Below, piece after piece: positions 52,701-62,189 of a stretch of DNA of 64,000 bases. Position numbers and translations under genes: made by a program. Position 1 is the stretch's first letter. Each line of letters opens with the position of its first letter. The stretch is from Leisingera sp. ANG-M1 (GTDB lineage: Bacteria; Pseudomonadota; Alphaproteobacteria; Rhodobacterales; Rhodobacteraceae): contig NZ_JWLC01000027.1 in the NCBI RefSeq assembly GCF_000813745.1, positions 878-64,877 of the forward strand. The letters run 5' to 3'. The notes under the pieces were generated by a model. That model had not been told where the DNA came from. It saw only the letters and a program-made list of their open reading frames with translations, and searched no databases.

Positions 52701-53123
52701 ATGCCGAGGAAGAAGAGACTGCTGTCCGGGATGCTGGCACTGGCTGTGGCGCTTCCCGTGCCCGCGTCTGCCTGGCGGGCGATCAACAGGCATGAGGTCC
52801 TCCCAGTCTCGGAAGGGGTCTGGGAAGTGGTCGCCAGAGTGGGGACCGGTGCCCAGGACTATTGGTGCGGGATCGGCGATTTTGCTATCCGCCAGCTGCG
52901 CGCGCCTGTGAACCAGCGGATCTACGTCTGGCGCGGGGTCGGGCCGTCCGTGAACAGGCCCGGGAAAAAGGCGGTGCAATTTGCCTTTGGCGCACCGCCG
53001 GGTGCCGATACTTCTTCGCGCATTTCTCTGAATGTGCGCGAGCCGGGCGATAATCTGAGGGTGACGTCAGCCCAGACCTATTGCTACGACCGGTTGCCGG
53101 GGCGCGACCGTTTCCTGCCTTGA
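52701..53123 (+). CDS. Exported two-cysteine protein, tandem paralogue 3
   Basis: A 140-residue protein with a signal peptide (about residues 1-24, ending ASA). The shared pattern is weaker: HEVLPVSEGVWEVVARVG, YWCGIGDFAIRQL, KKAVQFAFG and TSAQTYCYD. The conserved TTGRR before AVQF is replaced by NRPGKK, so it is the most divergent of the three. It starts 47 bases after paralogue 2 and may be cotranscribed. Confidence 0.75.
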   Translation: MPRKKRLLSGMLALAVALPVPASAWRAINRHEVLPVSEGVWEVVARVGTGAQDYWCGIGDFAIRQLRAPVNQRIYVWRGVGPSVNRPGKKAVQFAFGAPPGADTSSRISLNVREPGDNLRVTSAQTYCYDRLPGRDRFLP

Positions 53124-53181
53124 CCGGCTGACTGCTCCGGCCTGCCTTGCCTGGCGGGCCGGTATCGGCCACAAAGGCCCC

Positions 53182-53598
53182 ATGCAGCATGAATTCACAA
53201 TTCCGACGCGCGGGCAGGGGCTCTATGAATTTACCCGGGCGGTGCAGGGCTGGGTTGCGGATAGCGGCCTGCAAGACGGGCTGCTGACGCTGCTTGTGCG
53301 CCACACCTCCTGTTCGCTGCTGATCCAGGAAAATGCTGACCCTGTAGTGCAAACCGACCTGCGGGCCTTTTTTGCCCGACTGGTGCCGCCTTCCAGCGAT
53401 CCTTCGATGAATTACCTGCGCCATACCTACGAAGGCCCGGATGACATGCCTGCGCATATCAAAGCGGCGATGATGCCGGTGAGCCTCTCGATCCCGGTCA
53501 GCCGCGGAGCACCGCTGCTGGGCACCTGGCAGGGGATCTATCTGTTTGAGCACCGTGATGCGCCGCACCAGCGGCGGGTGGCCGCGCATCTGGGGTGA
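53182..53598 (+). CDS. YjbQ-family protein (UPF0047)
   Basis: A 138-residue protein with the UPF0047/YjbQ pattern: LLVRHTSCSLLIQENADPV and PAHIKAAMMPVSLSIPV, then GTWQGIYLFEHRD. The family has weak thiamine-phosphate synthase activity in vitro, with unclear physiological role. It follows paralogue 3 by 58 bases on the same strand. Confidence 0.9.
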   Translation: MQHEFTIPTRGQGLYEFTRAVQGWVADSGLQDGLLTLLVRHTSCSLLIQENADPVVQTDLRAFFARLVPPSSDPSMNYLRHTYEGPDDMPAHIKAAMMPVSLSIPVSRGAPLLGTWQGIYLFEHRDAPHQRRVAAHLG

Positions 53599-53658
53599 AC
53601 CTCTTTATCTAGCGGCAAAAAATCCCCTCTACCCAAATTCTGGAGGGTGGCCTATAGT

Positions 53659-53667
53659 TGTGGATAA
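53659..53667 (-). promoter_or_regulatory. DnaA-box 9-mer upstream of nrdR
   Basis: The minus strand carries an exact TTATCCACA, about 55 bases before the nrdR start. A DnaA box here could link nrdR expression to replication, as DnaA does for nrdAB in E. coli. That is inference, and the match may be chance. Confidence 0.4.
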
Positions 53668-53720
53668 CCGGGCAGGCCCGGGTACTAATAATAGGCTGAC
53701 AGGATTGAGGGAGCAGGCGG

Positions 53721-54188
53721 ATGCGCTGCCCATTTTGCGGAAATATCGACACTCAGGTCAAGGATTCACGTCCCGCCGAAGATCATGTTTCGATCCGGCG
53801 GCGCCGGTTCTGCCCGGCCTGCGGCGGCCGCTTCACGACCTATGAACGGGTGCAGCTGCGCGACCTGGTGGTGATCAAATCGAATGGCAAGCGCGAGGAT
53901 TTCGACCGCGACAAGCTGGAGCGTTCGATCCGCATCTCGATGCAGAAACGCCCGATCGAGCCGGAGCGCATCGACCAGATGATCTCGGGCATTGTGCGGC
54001 GGCTGGAGAGCATGGGCGAGACCGATATTCCCTCCAAACGGATCGGCGAGATCGTGATGGAGGCGCTGGCCCGGATCGACACCGTGGCCTATGTGCGCTT
54101 CGCCAGTGTTTACAAGAACTTCCAGGCGGCGGATGACTTCGAGGACTTTGTCCACGAGCTGCGCCCCAATGTGGCGCCGGAGGACTGA
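53721..54188 (+). CDS. nrdR: Transcriptional repressor NrdR
   Basis: A 155-residue regulator. The zinc ribbon is MRCPFCGN and [17 protein letters not shown]. The ATP-cone follows ([19 protein letters not shown]). It senses ATP/dATP and represses ribonucleotide reductase genes. The stop overlaps ribD by one base, as in the common nrdR-ribD arrangement. Confidence 0.96.
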   Translation: MRCPFCGNIDTQVKDSRPAEDHVSIRRRRFCPACGGRFTTYERVQLRDLVVIKSNGKREDFDRDKLERSIRISMQKRPIEPERIDQMISGIVRRLESMGETDIPSKRIGEIVMEALARIDTVAYVRFASVYKNFQAADDFEDFVHELRPNVAPED

Positions 54189-55285
54189 TGGACGCCGATC
54201 ACCGGTTTATGGCGCTGGCGCTGTCCCTGGGGCGGCGTGGGCAGGGCAACTGCTGGCCGAATCCGGCGGTGGGCTGTGTCATCGTGCAGGGCGGCCGGGT
54301 GGTCGGCCGCGGCTGGACCAAACCAGGCGGCCGTCCGCATGCCGAGACCGAAGCGCTGGCGCAGGCTGGCACCGCTGCACGCGGCGCCACGGCCTATGTG
54401 ACGCTGGAGCCTTGCGCGCACCATGGCAAGACCCCGCCGTGCGCCCAGGCGCTGATTGATGCTGGTGTGGCCCGGGTTGTGGCGGCGATTGAGGACAGCG
54501 ATCCGCGGGTGTCCGGCCAGGGCTTCCAGATGCTGCGCGACGCGGGCATAGAAGTGGCAACGGGTGTGTGGGGCGCTCAGGCGGCACGTGATCTCGCAGG
54601 GTTTTTCCTGAAGACCGAGCAGGGCCGCCCGCTGGTGACGCTGAAGCTGGCCGGCAGTTTTGACGGCCGTATTGCCACCGGTTCGGGGCAAAGCAAGTGG
54701 ATTACCGGACCCGAGGCCCGCCGCGCCGTGCATGCCATGCGGGCCCGCCACGACGCGGTTATGGTTGGCGGCGGGACCGCGCGGGCCGATGATCCGTCGC
54801 TGACAGTGCGGGATCTGGGCGTGGCGCAGCAGCCGGTGCGGGTGGTGATTTCGCGGCATCTGGATCTGCCGCTGATGGGTCAGCTGGCGCGCACTGCCAA
54901 GGATGTTCCAGTCTGGCTCTGCCACGGCCATGGCGCTGATCATGAGCGGGTCCAGGCCTGGGAGGGGCTGGGTGCAAAGCTGATCCCCTGTGCTTCTCAC
55001 GGGGTGCAGCTGGATCCGGGTGATATCCTGCAGCAGCTGGGGCAGGCGGGGCTGACCCGGGTGTTCTGCGAAGGCGGCAGCGCGCTGGCGGCTTCGCTGC
55101 TGGCGTTTGACCTGGTGGACGAACTGATCGGTTTCACCGCCGGTATCGGGATTGGCGCTGAAGGGCTGCCGTCAATCGGCGCGCTTGGCATCGGACGGCT
55201 GGAGGAGGCGCCCCGCTTCGACCTGGTGGAAACCCGCCCCATCGGCAAGGACATCCTGCACCGCTGGACCCGCGCGCTGCGCTGA
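54188..55285 (+). CDS. ribD: Bifunctional riboflavin deaminase/reductase RibD
   Basis: A 365-residue protein. The deaminase half has the zinc motif HAETEAL and PCAHHGKTPPC. The reductase half starts near residue 150 (LKLAGSFDGRIATGSGQSKW). It performs the second and third steps of riboflavin synthesis. It is coupled to nrdR by a TGATG overlap. The next riboflavin genes lie 5 kb away beyond the capsule genes. Confidence 0.96.
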   Translation: MDADHRFMALALSLGRRGQGNCWPNPAVGCVIVQGGRVVGRGWTKPGGRPHAETEALAQAGTAARGATAYVTLEPCAHHGKTPPCAQALIDAGVARVVAAIEDSDPRVSGQGFQMLRDAGIEVATGVWGAQAARDLAGFFLKTEQGRPLVTLKLAGSFDGRIATGSGQSKWITGPEARRAVHAMRARHDAVMVGGGTARADDPSLTVRDLGVAQQPVRVVISRHLDLPLMGQLARTAKDVPVWLCHGHGADHERVQAWEGLGAKLIPCASHGVQLDPGDILQQLGQAGLTRVFCEGGSALAASLLAFDLVDELIGFTAGIGIGAEGLPSIGALGIGRLEEAPRFDLVETRPIGKDILHRWTRALR

Positions 55286-55331
55286 CCGGCGGCTGTTCTG
55301 AACCAAGGCCCGGGCGCTCCCGCCTGTCGCT

Positions 55332-55449
55332 GGAGCATAAGATATGCTCCGCTCCCGTTGGGCGTGGCCCGGCGCTTGCGCGCCGGGCCACGCCCAAGGC
55401 CGCCAAGGGGGGCGCTGGCGGCGCTAGGGTGCCCTGCGGGCGCGGGAGC
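55332..55449 (-). repeat. Intergenic repeat with long hairpin, copy 2
   Basis: On the minus strand this begins 14 bases after the kpsC stop with GCTCCCGCGCCCGCAGG (55449-55433), then TTGGCGGCCTTGGGC (55406-55392), both exact matches to copy 1. It then forms an 18-bp perfect stem (55358-55375 with 55380-55397). An extra GGAGCATA/TATGCTCC stem lies at 55332-55350. It separates convergent ribD and kpsC and may terminate both. Confidence 0.75.
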
Positions 55450-55463
55450 GCTGCGGCTCCGGC

Positions 55464-57476
55464 TCAGCGCCAGAGGTGGGCGTAGGTGGCAAACAGGCCC
55501 TGAAGTTTGGAGAGCAGCCGGTTGCGGAGACCGGGATGCGGCAGACGTCCGTCGCGCAGGCGCATAGCCGCCACTTCCGCCGGGCAAGGCTGTCCGGTTA
55601 CGGGGTCGAAGTAGCGCGGATATTCGATCAGCGCCGCATGGACGAGGTTCAGCAGCGGCACCTGAGTTCCGCGCCAGGGCGGAACAGGCGCCAGATCCGT
55701 AGTCAGCCCCCAGCCAGCATAAAACGGAGTGCCCAGCGTGGTGACCTTGATCCCGCGCAGCAGGGCTTCGAAACCCAGGAGCGAGGTCATTGTCCAGACT
55801 TCCTGCACCTCCTCCAGCAAGGTCATTGGATCCGTATGGGCAGCCACTATGTCTGCCAGCCCTTCGGCTGCAACCTGCCCCGTGCGAAGCCCCGCCTCCA
55901 CATCCGGGTGCGGCTTGTAGATGATTACCGCATCCGGGTTGGCTTGCCGTACAGAGCGCAGAAGCTCCAGGTTGCTGCGTACCAGACCGGCGCCGCAGAG
56001 GATTGAAGCGTCGTCTTCCACCTGGCCCGGCACCAGGATCCTGCGGCCAGGTGGCAGGGTGGGGGTGCTTCCGCCAAGATTGTACTTCGACACCCCCCCT
56101 TGCACCAGCAAGCGCATCAATCGCTCGGCGCGCAGCTCTTGTGCCATGGTCATCTCTGCCCGGGCAGCAATCAGGCGGTCAAGATCCGACTCCTGGCGCG
56201 GATCGTAGTAGATCCCGCGGCGGTCGCAGACCAGCGACAGGGGCGGCACCAGTTCCGCCCCCAGGCCACGCGACCGCAGAAACCCGTCCTCCACCCGCAC
56301 GGCGCCATCGTGCGCCGCTGTTGCCTTGCCGGCCCAGACCATCCGGTTGCGGGTGGCGGCTTGTGCAGTGGCCGGGTCCTCGGTGAACAGCACCCGCCGT
56401 TCAGATCCAAAGAACTTTTGCAACGGCTTGCGCTTCCACAGCCGCATGCCGGATGCGGCCCAGCCGTGGCGGTCGTCCCGCCAGGCCCGCACTTTTGCCT
56501 CCAAATTATCCAGCACAGTTTCCAATCCGCACAGCTGATCGCGGAACGGGTCGTACCACTTGGGGTAAAGGATCATCGCAGCTGCAAACAGCTGCGCCCG
56601 GGTCAGCTTCCGCTGCCGCCGGGCAGGCGGTGCGTCATCCAGGCTCAGCCCCCAACCCGCATAAAACGGCTGGCCGAAGACCCGCGGCTTGTGACCTGCC
56701 AGGATCGCTTCAAATCCGAACTGGGAAGAGACAGTATAGACTCCGACGGCCCCCTCAAGGAGCGCCCAGGGCGACACGCTGCCGGTAAACAGTTCAACCC
56801 GGCCCTGCGCATCGCCGGCATCAAAATACCCTGCGCGGAAGCCGCGCAGTGTCTCCGGGTGGGTCTTGATCAGTACCCGCGCACCGGGATGCTCCTCCTG
56901 GGCAAAGGCCAGCATTTCCAGGAACCGCGCCCGGCCGGCGCTGGAAGCGGTGACCGAGGCATCTTCCAGCGCCTGGTCGGCAACAAGCACATAACCGGGA
57001 TCCGGCAGCACTTCTTCGGGGTCGAAGGCATTGTATTTGCTGAGATGGGCCTCTTTCAGCCGGGCGATGGCATCGCGTGCCCGGCGCATAAGGTCCGCGT
57101 CATCCAGCGGGTGGCCGGCCAGCAGCTGCTCCAGGTCCGAAGGCTGGGAGGCGTCGAAATGCAACCCGGCGCGGTCCAGCAGAAGCCCTATGGGCGGCTC
57201 GCCCGCGCGCCCCGGATGGACTGAGCGCAGAAACGCGTCTTCGACCCGCAACACACCGCAGCCGCGCCGCTTTGCCACTGCAAGCCCCCGGTGCGCCGTC
57301 GGCGACGCGCCCCAGATCCCCGTCAGATCCTCGCGGCCGGGCAGGCCCAGCCGGATATCATAACCGGACAGCTGCAGAATCCGCCGCACCCGTCGCTGGG
57401 TCAAAAAACCGCCGTTGTAAACAAAAAGCCGGGATGCAGTGCTCCCGGCTTTGGTCTGGCCTTCGCTCAGGCGCAT
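55464..57476 (-). CDS. kpsC: Capsular polysaccharide beta-Kdo transferase KpsC
   Basis: A 670-residue protein with two similar halves, as in KpsC (GT99-like then GT107-like). Each half has a VEDxFLRS block (near residues 80 and 400), a DPxxVxxxP-type catalytic region and the close PFYAGWGL (at about 285 and 600). It builds the poly-Kdo linker that joins group 2 capsule to its lipid at the inner membrane. It starts 6 bases after kpsD. Confidence 0.9.
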   Translation of the reverse strand: MRLSEGQTKAGSTASRLFVYNGGFLTQRRVRRILQLSGYDIRLGLPGREDLTGIWGASPTAHRGLAVAKRRGCGVLRVEDAFLRSVHPGRAGEPPIGLLLDRAGLHFDASQPSDLEQLLAGHPLDDADLMRRARDAIARLKEAHLSKYNAFDPEEVLPDPGYVLVADQALEDASVTASSAGRARFLEMLAFAQEEHPGARVLIKTHPETLRGFRAGYFDAGDAQGRVELFTGSVSPWALLEGAVGVYTVSSQFGFEAILAGHKPRVFGQPFYAGWGLSLDDAPPARRQRKLTRAQLFAAAMILYPKWYDPFRDQLCGLETVLDNLEAKVRAWRDDRHGWAASGMRLWKRKPLQKFFGSERRVLFTEDPATAQAATRNRMVWAGKATAAHDGAVRVEDGFLRSRGLGAELVPPLSLVCDRRGIYYDPRQESDLDRLIAARAEMTMAQELRAERLMRLLVQGGVSKYNLGGSTPTLPPGRRILVPGQVEDDASILCGAGLVRSNLELLRSVRQANPDAVIIYKPHPDVEAGLRTGQVAAEGLADIVAAHTDPMTLLEEVQEVWTMTSLLGFEALLRGIKVTTLGTPFYAGWGLTTDLAPVPPWRGTQVPLLNLVHAALIEYPRYFDPVTGQPCPAEVAAMRLRDGRLPHPGLRNRLLSKLQGLFATYAHLWR

Positions 57477-57482
57477 GCGCGC

Positions 57483-58619
57483 TTAAGTGCCATCAAGTGC
57501 GGTGGAGACGCTCGACAGCGAACCCACCGGGGTTACGAGCAGCGAAATGGTCTTGGTCCACTGGGCATAAGGCGCTTCGGTGACATACAGCGTGTCATCG
57601 TCGCGGACCACAAAATCGCGAGCGATAAACAAGCCGTTCGGCTGAGTCAGATTCAGCACATAGACCATGCGCTGAGCGCCGATCAGGTCATCGCGGCCCA
57701 GCACCTGGTTGGCGATTTCCGCAGGCTCGTTGCGCAGCACAAACACGCCGGTCGGATCCGACGCGGTGGAGATCAGGCCGCCCACCTGGGCAATGGCTTC
57801 CAGTGCTGACAGGTCCTGGCTTTCAAACGGCACCCGGGCCTGGGCCGAGGTTGCCCCCAGAGCGGTGAAAGAGCGGGTGTCCTCCTCGACCAGAATGCGG
57901 TCGCCGCCGCGCAGCGCCACGTCCAGCTTGGGGTCGTCGAACAGGTCCTGGAACCAGATCTTGCCCTTCTCGGTGCCGCGGATCACCGTGACCTGGGCGA
58001 TCTCGGGCTGGATTGTCACACCGCCTGCCTGGGCCAGCATAGCGGCCAGGGTGCGGGTGGGGCGCTCGATCGGGTAGACGCCCTGGGCGCCAACAGCGCC
58101 GGTCAGGCTGACGGTTGCCCCGTCACCGGCTAGGCGGCGCACCTGCACCTGCGGGTCCGGTGTCTGGTCTTCGAGCTTCTTGGTGATGGTCTCGCGCAGC
58201 TGCTCGGGCGTGTTGCCAGATGCGCGCAGGCGGCCTGCATACGGTACAAAGATATAGCCGGCGCTGTCGACCTGCACCTCTTCCAGTACGGTGGAGTTGG
58301 TGGCTTCGGCCGCCAGCAGCCCGTCATCGACGTTTTCCCAGACCGTCAGCCCCAGCACGTCGCCCGGGCGGATGGTGTCCGAGGTCAGGCGCCCCGCAGT
58401 GGTGAAGCCGGAGGAAAAGCCCAATGCCGGAACCACGGCGGTTGCGCGGGCAACACGGTCGTTGACGGAGACGATGAAGGCATCGCCTTCCCGCTGCACG
58501 GAACCGGCGAAAATCTGGCGTTTGTTGGGGCCGACCTTGGGCAGCCCGCAGGACGCCGCAAGGGTCAATGCCGCCAGCATTGCCACGGGACGCGCCCAGC
58601 GAAGGGGAACGGATTTCAC
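57483..58619 (-). CDS. kpsD: Polysaccharide export lipoprotein (KpsD/Wza-like)
   Basis: A 378-residue protein. The signal sequence ends in the lipobox LAASC, so the mature protein is a lipoprotein. The poly-export domain has IRPGDVLGLTVWENVDDGLL and SLTGAVGAQGVYPIERPTRT, then a soluble-ligand binding region. The GTG at 58619 behind GGAGA gives a proper signal sequence, whereas the ORF opens 12 codons earlier with TTG. It forms the outer-membrane channel for capsule. It lies between kpsS and kpsC. Confidence 0.88.
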   Translation of the reverse strand: MKSVPLRWARPVAMLAALTLAASCGLPKVGPNKRQIFAGSVQREGDAFIVSVNDRVARATAVVPALGFSSGFTTAGRLTSDTIRPGDVLGLTVWENVDDGLLAAEATNSTVLEEVQVDSAGYIFVPYAGRLRASGNTPEQLRETITKKLEDQTPDPQVQVRRLAGDGATVSLTGAVGAQGVYPIERPTRTLAAMLAQAGGVTIQPEIAQVTVIRGTEKGKIWFQDLFDDPKLDVALRGGDRILVEEDTRSFTALGATSAQARVPFESQDLSALEAIAQVGGLISTASDPTGVFVLRNEPAEIANQVLGRDDLIGAQRMVYVLNLTQPNGLFIARDFVVRDDDTLYVTEAPYAQWTKTISLLVTPVGSLSSVSTALDGT

Positions 58620-58714
58620 TGCTCGGTCTCCTCGACCAATTATTGTTTGCCTCAAGTTTTAGGGGCAACCTAACCGGCTGGCAGGAAAAAATCCAGTCTT
58701 AGGGCAATTCTGTG

Positions 58715-60007
58715 TCAGGTCACCAGGCGCAACTGTTGCCGCGGTGCCGCTGTGCCCAGGCGCAGCGCGTCATAAGGGTCTTCGGGGGCCAGCATCATGT
58801 CGGCCACCTGCCGCAGCAGCTGGCGGCGTCCTTCGCGGGAGTAGTAGCCGCCCGGCACCTGCGAGGTTTCCAGCAGGAACCGGCGGTAATCCTTGTAGGC
58901 GCGGCTGTCGGGGCGGCTGGCGGCGGCAAAGAATTCGGCCAGCGGCTGCTCTGAAACAAATTCCGGCTTGCCATAGACCGCGCGCCCGAACACCCGAAGC
59001 GGAATGCCGCGCCACAGCACCTGCTGGCCGGCGGTAGAGTTGACTGTGACCGCGGTACGGGCCTCGTTTAATAGCTGGGCCAGCTTGCCGCCACGCACGT
59101 AATGCACGCGGTTTTCCAAACCGTGCTCGCGCGCCAGGCGGCGCAGGGTGCGCCGCACCTGGGCGCGGCCGTCTTCCAGCGGATGCGCCTTGATCACCAG
59201 ATGATGATGGCGCGGGGCGCCTTCGGCAAAGCCGCAGATTACCTCCTCCAGAAAGTCGCGCATGCTGCCGAATGGCGAGTGCATCTGGAAGGAACTGTCA
59301 TGCTCAAGCTGCAGCAGTGCCAGATGATAGGGGAAGCCGCCATGGCGTATCCGCCGCTCCGCCAGCCGCCTCTCCAGCGCCTGGGCCGGCATCAGCATCA
59401 GCCGCTTGAGGTAGAGGCGGAATTCCTTGGTCACCGTCAGCGCCCGGTGCGGGCGGAAATTTCGGTACTTCCGGTTTCGGAACATAACGAACCAATGGTA
59501 AAGCGCGCCATAGAACACATGCTGGCGCATATCGCCCCAATGGGCCGGCGGCAGAGGCGCCTCCATGTCCGACAGCGCCAGCGCCTCCTGCATCTCGGGC
59601 ACTGTCATCTGCATCAGCCGCGAGTGGCCATTGGAGCCGCCGCGTTCATAAGTCACCCAGTAGGGGCGCAAATAGCCTTCCTCAAACACATGCACGGTGA
59701 TGCCGCGGTTCTTTGCAGCCTCGACGGCAGTTGCGTGAATGGGGCGGGTGTCGCCATAAAGCACGATGTCGGTGATGCCGCGGCTCTCCAGCAGCCCGGC
59801 CAGCACCTCCGGCCAGTCCTGAGGGGTGCCGGTGAAGGCTATGTAGCTGTCCTTGCGGCGCCAGAAGGCCTGGTCGCCGGCATTGAACCCGACACGCGCC
59901 ACGTCGCAGCCTGCTGCCTGCAGCATCCGGCCAAGGGCTGCAAAAAACGGCCCGTGCGGGCCTTGCAGAAACAGGAAGCTGCGGTGTGTCACGGGGTGTT
60001 TGGGCAT
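58715..60007 (-). CDS. kpsS: Capsule biosynthesis beta-Kdo transferase KpsS
   Basis: A 430-residue protein. It begins FLFLQGPHGPFFAALGRML and includes GDTRPIHATAVEAAKNRGIT, YLRPYWVTYERGGSNGHSRL and the late FVSEQPLAEFFAAA. KpsS adds the first Kdo to the lipid anchor. It heads the kpsS-kpsD-kpsC operon. The ABC exporter genes kpsM/T/E and Kdo activation genes are absent from the window. Confidence 0.9.
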   Translation of the reverse strand: MPKHPVTHRSFLFLQGPHGPFFAALGRMLQAAGCDVARVGFNAGDQAFWRRKDSYIAFTGTPQDWPEVLAGLLESRGITDIVLYGDTRPIHATAVEAAKNRGITVHVFEEGYLRPYWVTYERGGSNGHSRLMQMTVPEMQEALALSDMEAPLPPAHWGDMRQHVFYGALYHWFVMFRNRKYRNFRPHRALTVTKEFRLYLKRLMLMPAQALERRLAERRIRHGGFPYHLALLQLEHDSSFQMHSPFGSMRDFLEEVICGFAEGAPRHHHLVIKAHPLEDGRAQVRRTLRRLAREHGLENRVHYVRGGKLAQLLNEARTAVTVNSTAGQQVLWRGIPLRVFGRAVYGKPEFVSEQPLAEFFAAASRPDSRAYKDYRRFLLETSQVPGGYYSREGRRQLLRQVADMMLAPEDPYDALRLGTAAPRQQLRLVT

Positions 60008-60183
60008 CTCGGGCGGCAGAATATGGTTGGCGGTCTCAAGGATTGATTAACATTTGACTGAGGCAAAACTATGGCCGGCATGTGCAGGATGGCAAGCCAG
60101 GGCAAGGCAAGGGGCTTGTGAAGGCCGCCCGGCTTGGCTACCTCTGCCGCAGGAGAGACATTGCACCGGCAGGGAGCACAGCC

Positions 60184-60771
60184 ATGTTCACAGGCATCAT
60201 CACCGACGTTGGCACCATCACTGAACTAGAGCAGCAGGGCGATCTGCGTGCCCGCATCCGCACCGGGTATGACACCGCCACAATCGACATCGGCGCTTCG
60301 ATCGCATCGGATGGCGTTTGCCTGACGGTGATCGCCCTGGGCGATGTCTGGTACGATGTGCAGATCTCGGCTGAGACCGTCTCCAAGACCAATCTGGACA
60401 GCTGGGCCGTGGGTAAGCGCGTCAATCTGGAACGTGCCCTGAAAGTGGGCGACGAACTGGGCGGCCATATCGTTTCCGGTCATGTGGACGGCGTTGCCGA
60501 GGTGGTGAAGATGGAAGACGAGGGCGACAGCACCAGGGTCACCCTGCGTGCGCCCGAGGCATTGGCCCGCTTCATCGCGCCCAAAGGCTCGGTGGCGCTG
60601 AATGGTACGTCGCTGACAGTGAACGAAGTGGACGGCTGCGACTTCGGTATCAACTTTATCCCGCATACCAAAGAAGTGACCACTTGGGGCGATGTGGCAA
60701 TGGGAGACCGCATCAACCTGGAAATCGACACTCTGGCCCGCTACGTGGCCCGCCTGCATGAGGCTGGCTGA
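60184..60771 (+). CDS. ribE: Riboflavin synthase, alpha chain
   Basis: A 195-residue enzyme with two lumazine-binding repeats. The N-terminal MFTGIITDVGTITELEQQG and second-half FIAPKGSVALNGTSLTVNEV match the family. It dismutates 6,7-dimethyl-8-ribityllumazine to riboflavin. It lies 3' of the divergent kpsS and is convergent with a proline-racemase-family gene. It is named ribE in one convention and ribC in another. Confidence 0.95.
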   Translation: MFTGIITDVGTITELEQQGDLRARIRTGYDTATIDIGASIASDGVCLTVIALGDVWYDVQISAETVSKTNLDSWAVGKRVNLERALKVGDELGGHIVSGHVDGVAEVVKMEDEGDSTRVTLRAPEALARFIAPKGSVALNGTSLTVNEVDGCDFGINFIPHTKEVTTWGDVAMGDRINLEIDTLARYVARLHEAG

Positions 60772-60787
60772 ACCTGAGCCCCTTCCG

Positions 60788-60821
60788 CTTCTTTCTGGTT
60801 GAAAATACCCCGGGGTGAGGC
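60788..60821 (-). repeat. Dispersed intergenic element D
   Basis: On the minus strand it reads GCCTCACCCCGGGGTATTTT and then CAACCAGAAAGAAG, matching elements A-C. It lies in the gap between convergent ribE and the proline-racemase-family gene. It is followed on the plus strand by further GC-rich DNA. Confidence 0.65.
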
Positions 60822-60919
60822 CCGCAAGGGCCGAGGGGCAGGGCCCTTCTTCCTCCCTTGACGAACTACTCCCGCCCCTTGAGGCAGCATCGAAGATGCC
60901 GCCGCAAGCGTTGGGCCGG

Positions 60920-60941
60920 GCGCGCCGCTGGCGCGGCGCGC
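60920..60941 (-). terminator. Strong GC hairpin after the proline-racemase-family gene
   Basis: GCGCGCCGC at 60920-60928 pairs perfectly with GCGGCGCGC at 60933-60941 around TGGC. It abuts the stop codon of the minus-strand gene and may mark its transcript end. No T-run. Confidence 0.5.
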
Positions 60942-60942
60942 G

Positions 60943-61995
60943 TCACCACATGTCGCCAACAGTATAGCCCGCCGGGAACGGGTCGCTGGGATCCAGCGTG
61001 TAGTGGCTCAGCCCGTAGATCCAGCCCTGACCGGACAGGGTCGGGACAATAGCCTTGTATGGCCCCACTTGTGTCTCCTCCAGGATACGGCCCGTGAAAG
61101 TGGTGCCCAGCGGCCCGGCATTCACATAGTCCTGTCCCACGCTCAGAGCCCCGCGGGCATGCAGCACCGCCATCTTGGCGCAGGTGCCGGTGCCGCAGGG
61201 GGAACGGTCCAGGATGCCGCTGGCGTCCTGCGGGTGCTCGGGATCAAACGGGCCGGTCGAGATGGTGATGGCCCCGCGCCCATGGGTTCCCTCCGCCAGC
61301 GGAGCGCCCCAGAGGTTGGTGATCGTCGGGCCGGTGATCTCAGGGTTTTCAGGATGCACCACCGGCAGTTGCTCCACCGCGGCGTGGCGGATCGCTTCTG
61401 ACGCCCGCACGATTTCGGCACCGTTGTCCGCGTCCAGCGAAACGCCGAGCTTCTCCGCCTCAGCCAGCACAAAGAACATGCCGCCCCAGGCCACATCCAC
61501 GGTGACGGCGCCGAGACCGGCAACCTCAACCTGTACATCCAGATGCACCGCAAAGGCAGGCACGTTTTTGAACTCCACCCGTGTCACCTTGCCGTCCTTG
61601 CATTCGGCGCGGACCCGGATCAGCCCGGCGGGTGCTTCCAGTGTCAGCTCGGTCACCGGCTCCACCATCGGCACCATGCCGGTCTCCAGCAGCACCGTGA
61701 CCACGCAGATGGTGTTGGAGCCGGACATCGGCGGGTATTCGGATTGCTCGAAGATGATAAACCCTGCATCCGCCTCTGGATGGCAGGGCGGCACGATGGC
61801 ATTGCCGCAGAGGCCGGGGTTGCCGCGCGGCTCGCGCAGCATCTGCAGGCGGATTTCGTCATGGTTCGCGGCCATGTCCTGCATCTTCTCAAACACCGAA
61901 TTGCCCTTGAGCAACGGCATGCCGCCGGTGATCACCCGGCCCGGCTCGCCCTCGGCATGAGCCTCAACTGCCTGAAGTATGCGGGATGCGCGCAT
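60943..61995 (-). CDS. Proline racemase-family enzyme with Ser/Cys active site (hydroxyproline epimerase or dehydratase)
   Basis: A 350-residue enzyme. The first active-site position lies in [15 protein letters not shown], where Ser replaces the usual Cys. The second lies in [19 protein letters not shown], which keeps Cys. Cys/Cys members are racemases or 4-hydroxyproline epimerases and Thr/Cys members are trans-3-hydroxyproline dehydratases. Ser/Cys members can have either or both activities. The start is ATG 61995 ([18 protein letters not shown]). It lies between ribE and ribBX on the other strand and is unrelated to riboflavin. Confidence 0.85.
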   Translation of the reverse strand: MRASRILQAVEAHAEGEPGRVITGGMPLLKGNSVFEKMQDMAANHDEIRLQMLREPRGNPGLCGNAIVPPCHPEADAGFIIFEQSEYPPMSGSNTICVVTVLLETGMVPMVEPVTELTLEAPAGLIRVRAECKDGKVTRVEFKNVPAFAVHLDVQVEVAGLGAVTVDVAWGGMFFVLAEAEKLGVSLDADNGAEIVRASEAIRHAAVEQLPVVHPENPEITGPTITNLWGAPLAEGTHGRGAITISTGPFDPEHPQDASGILDRSPCGTGTCAKMAVLHARGALSVGQDYVNAGPLGTTFTGRILEETQVGPYKAIVPTLSGQGWIYGLSHYTLDPSDPFPAGYTVGDMW

Positions 61996-62189
61996 CTTGG
62001 TCCTCCCAACCCTTTGACCTCCGGATCCCAGGATTGGATCCAATCTCACTTGTGCACATGCGCACAGGGCGCGTCCAGACCCCTTGTTGCCGTTTGCGGG
62101 ACTGGCATTTGCTGCATCTGTGAGCTATCTGGCAAGGAAAGAACCCGCAGCGCCAGGCGTGCTGCCTTGGCGCAACGAAAGGCTGCCAC

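Noticed and set aside
61996-62189. FMN riboswitch before ribBX
   Set aside because: The conserved AGGGCGGGG and CCCCACCGGCGGU blocks of the RFN element are not visible; only ordinary promoter-like DNA was seen.
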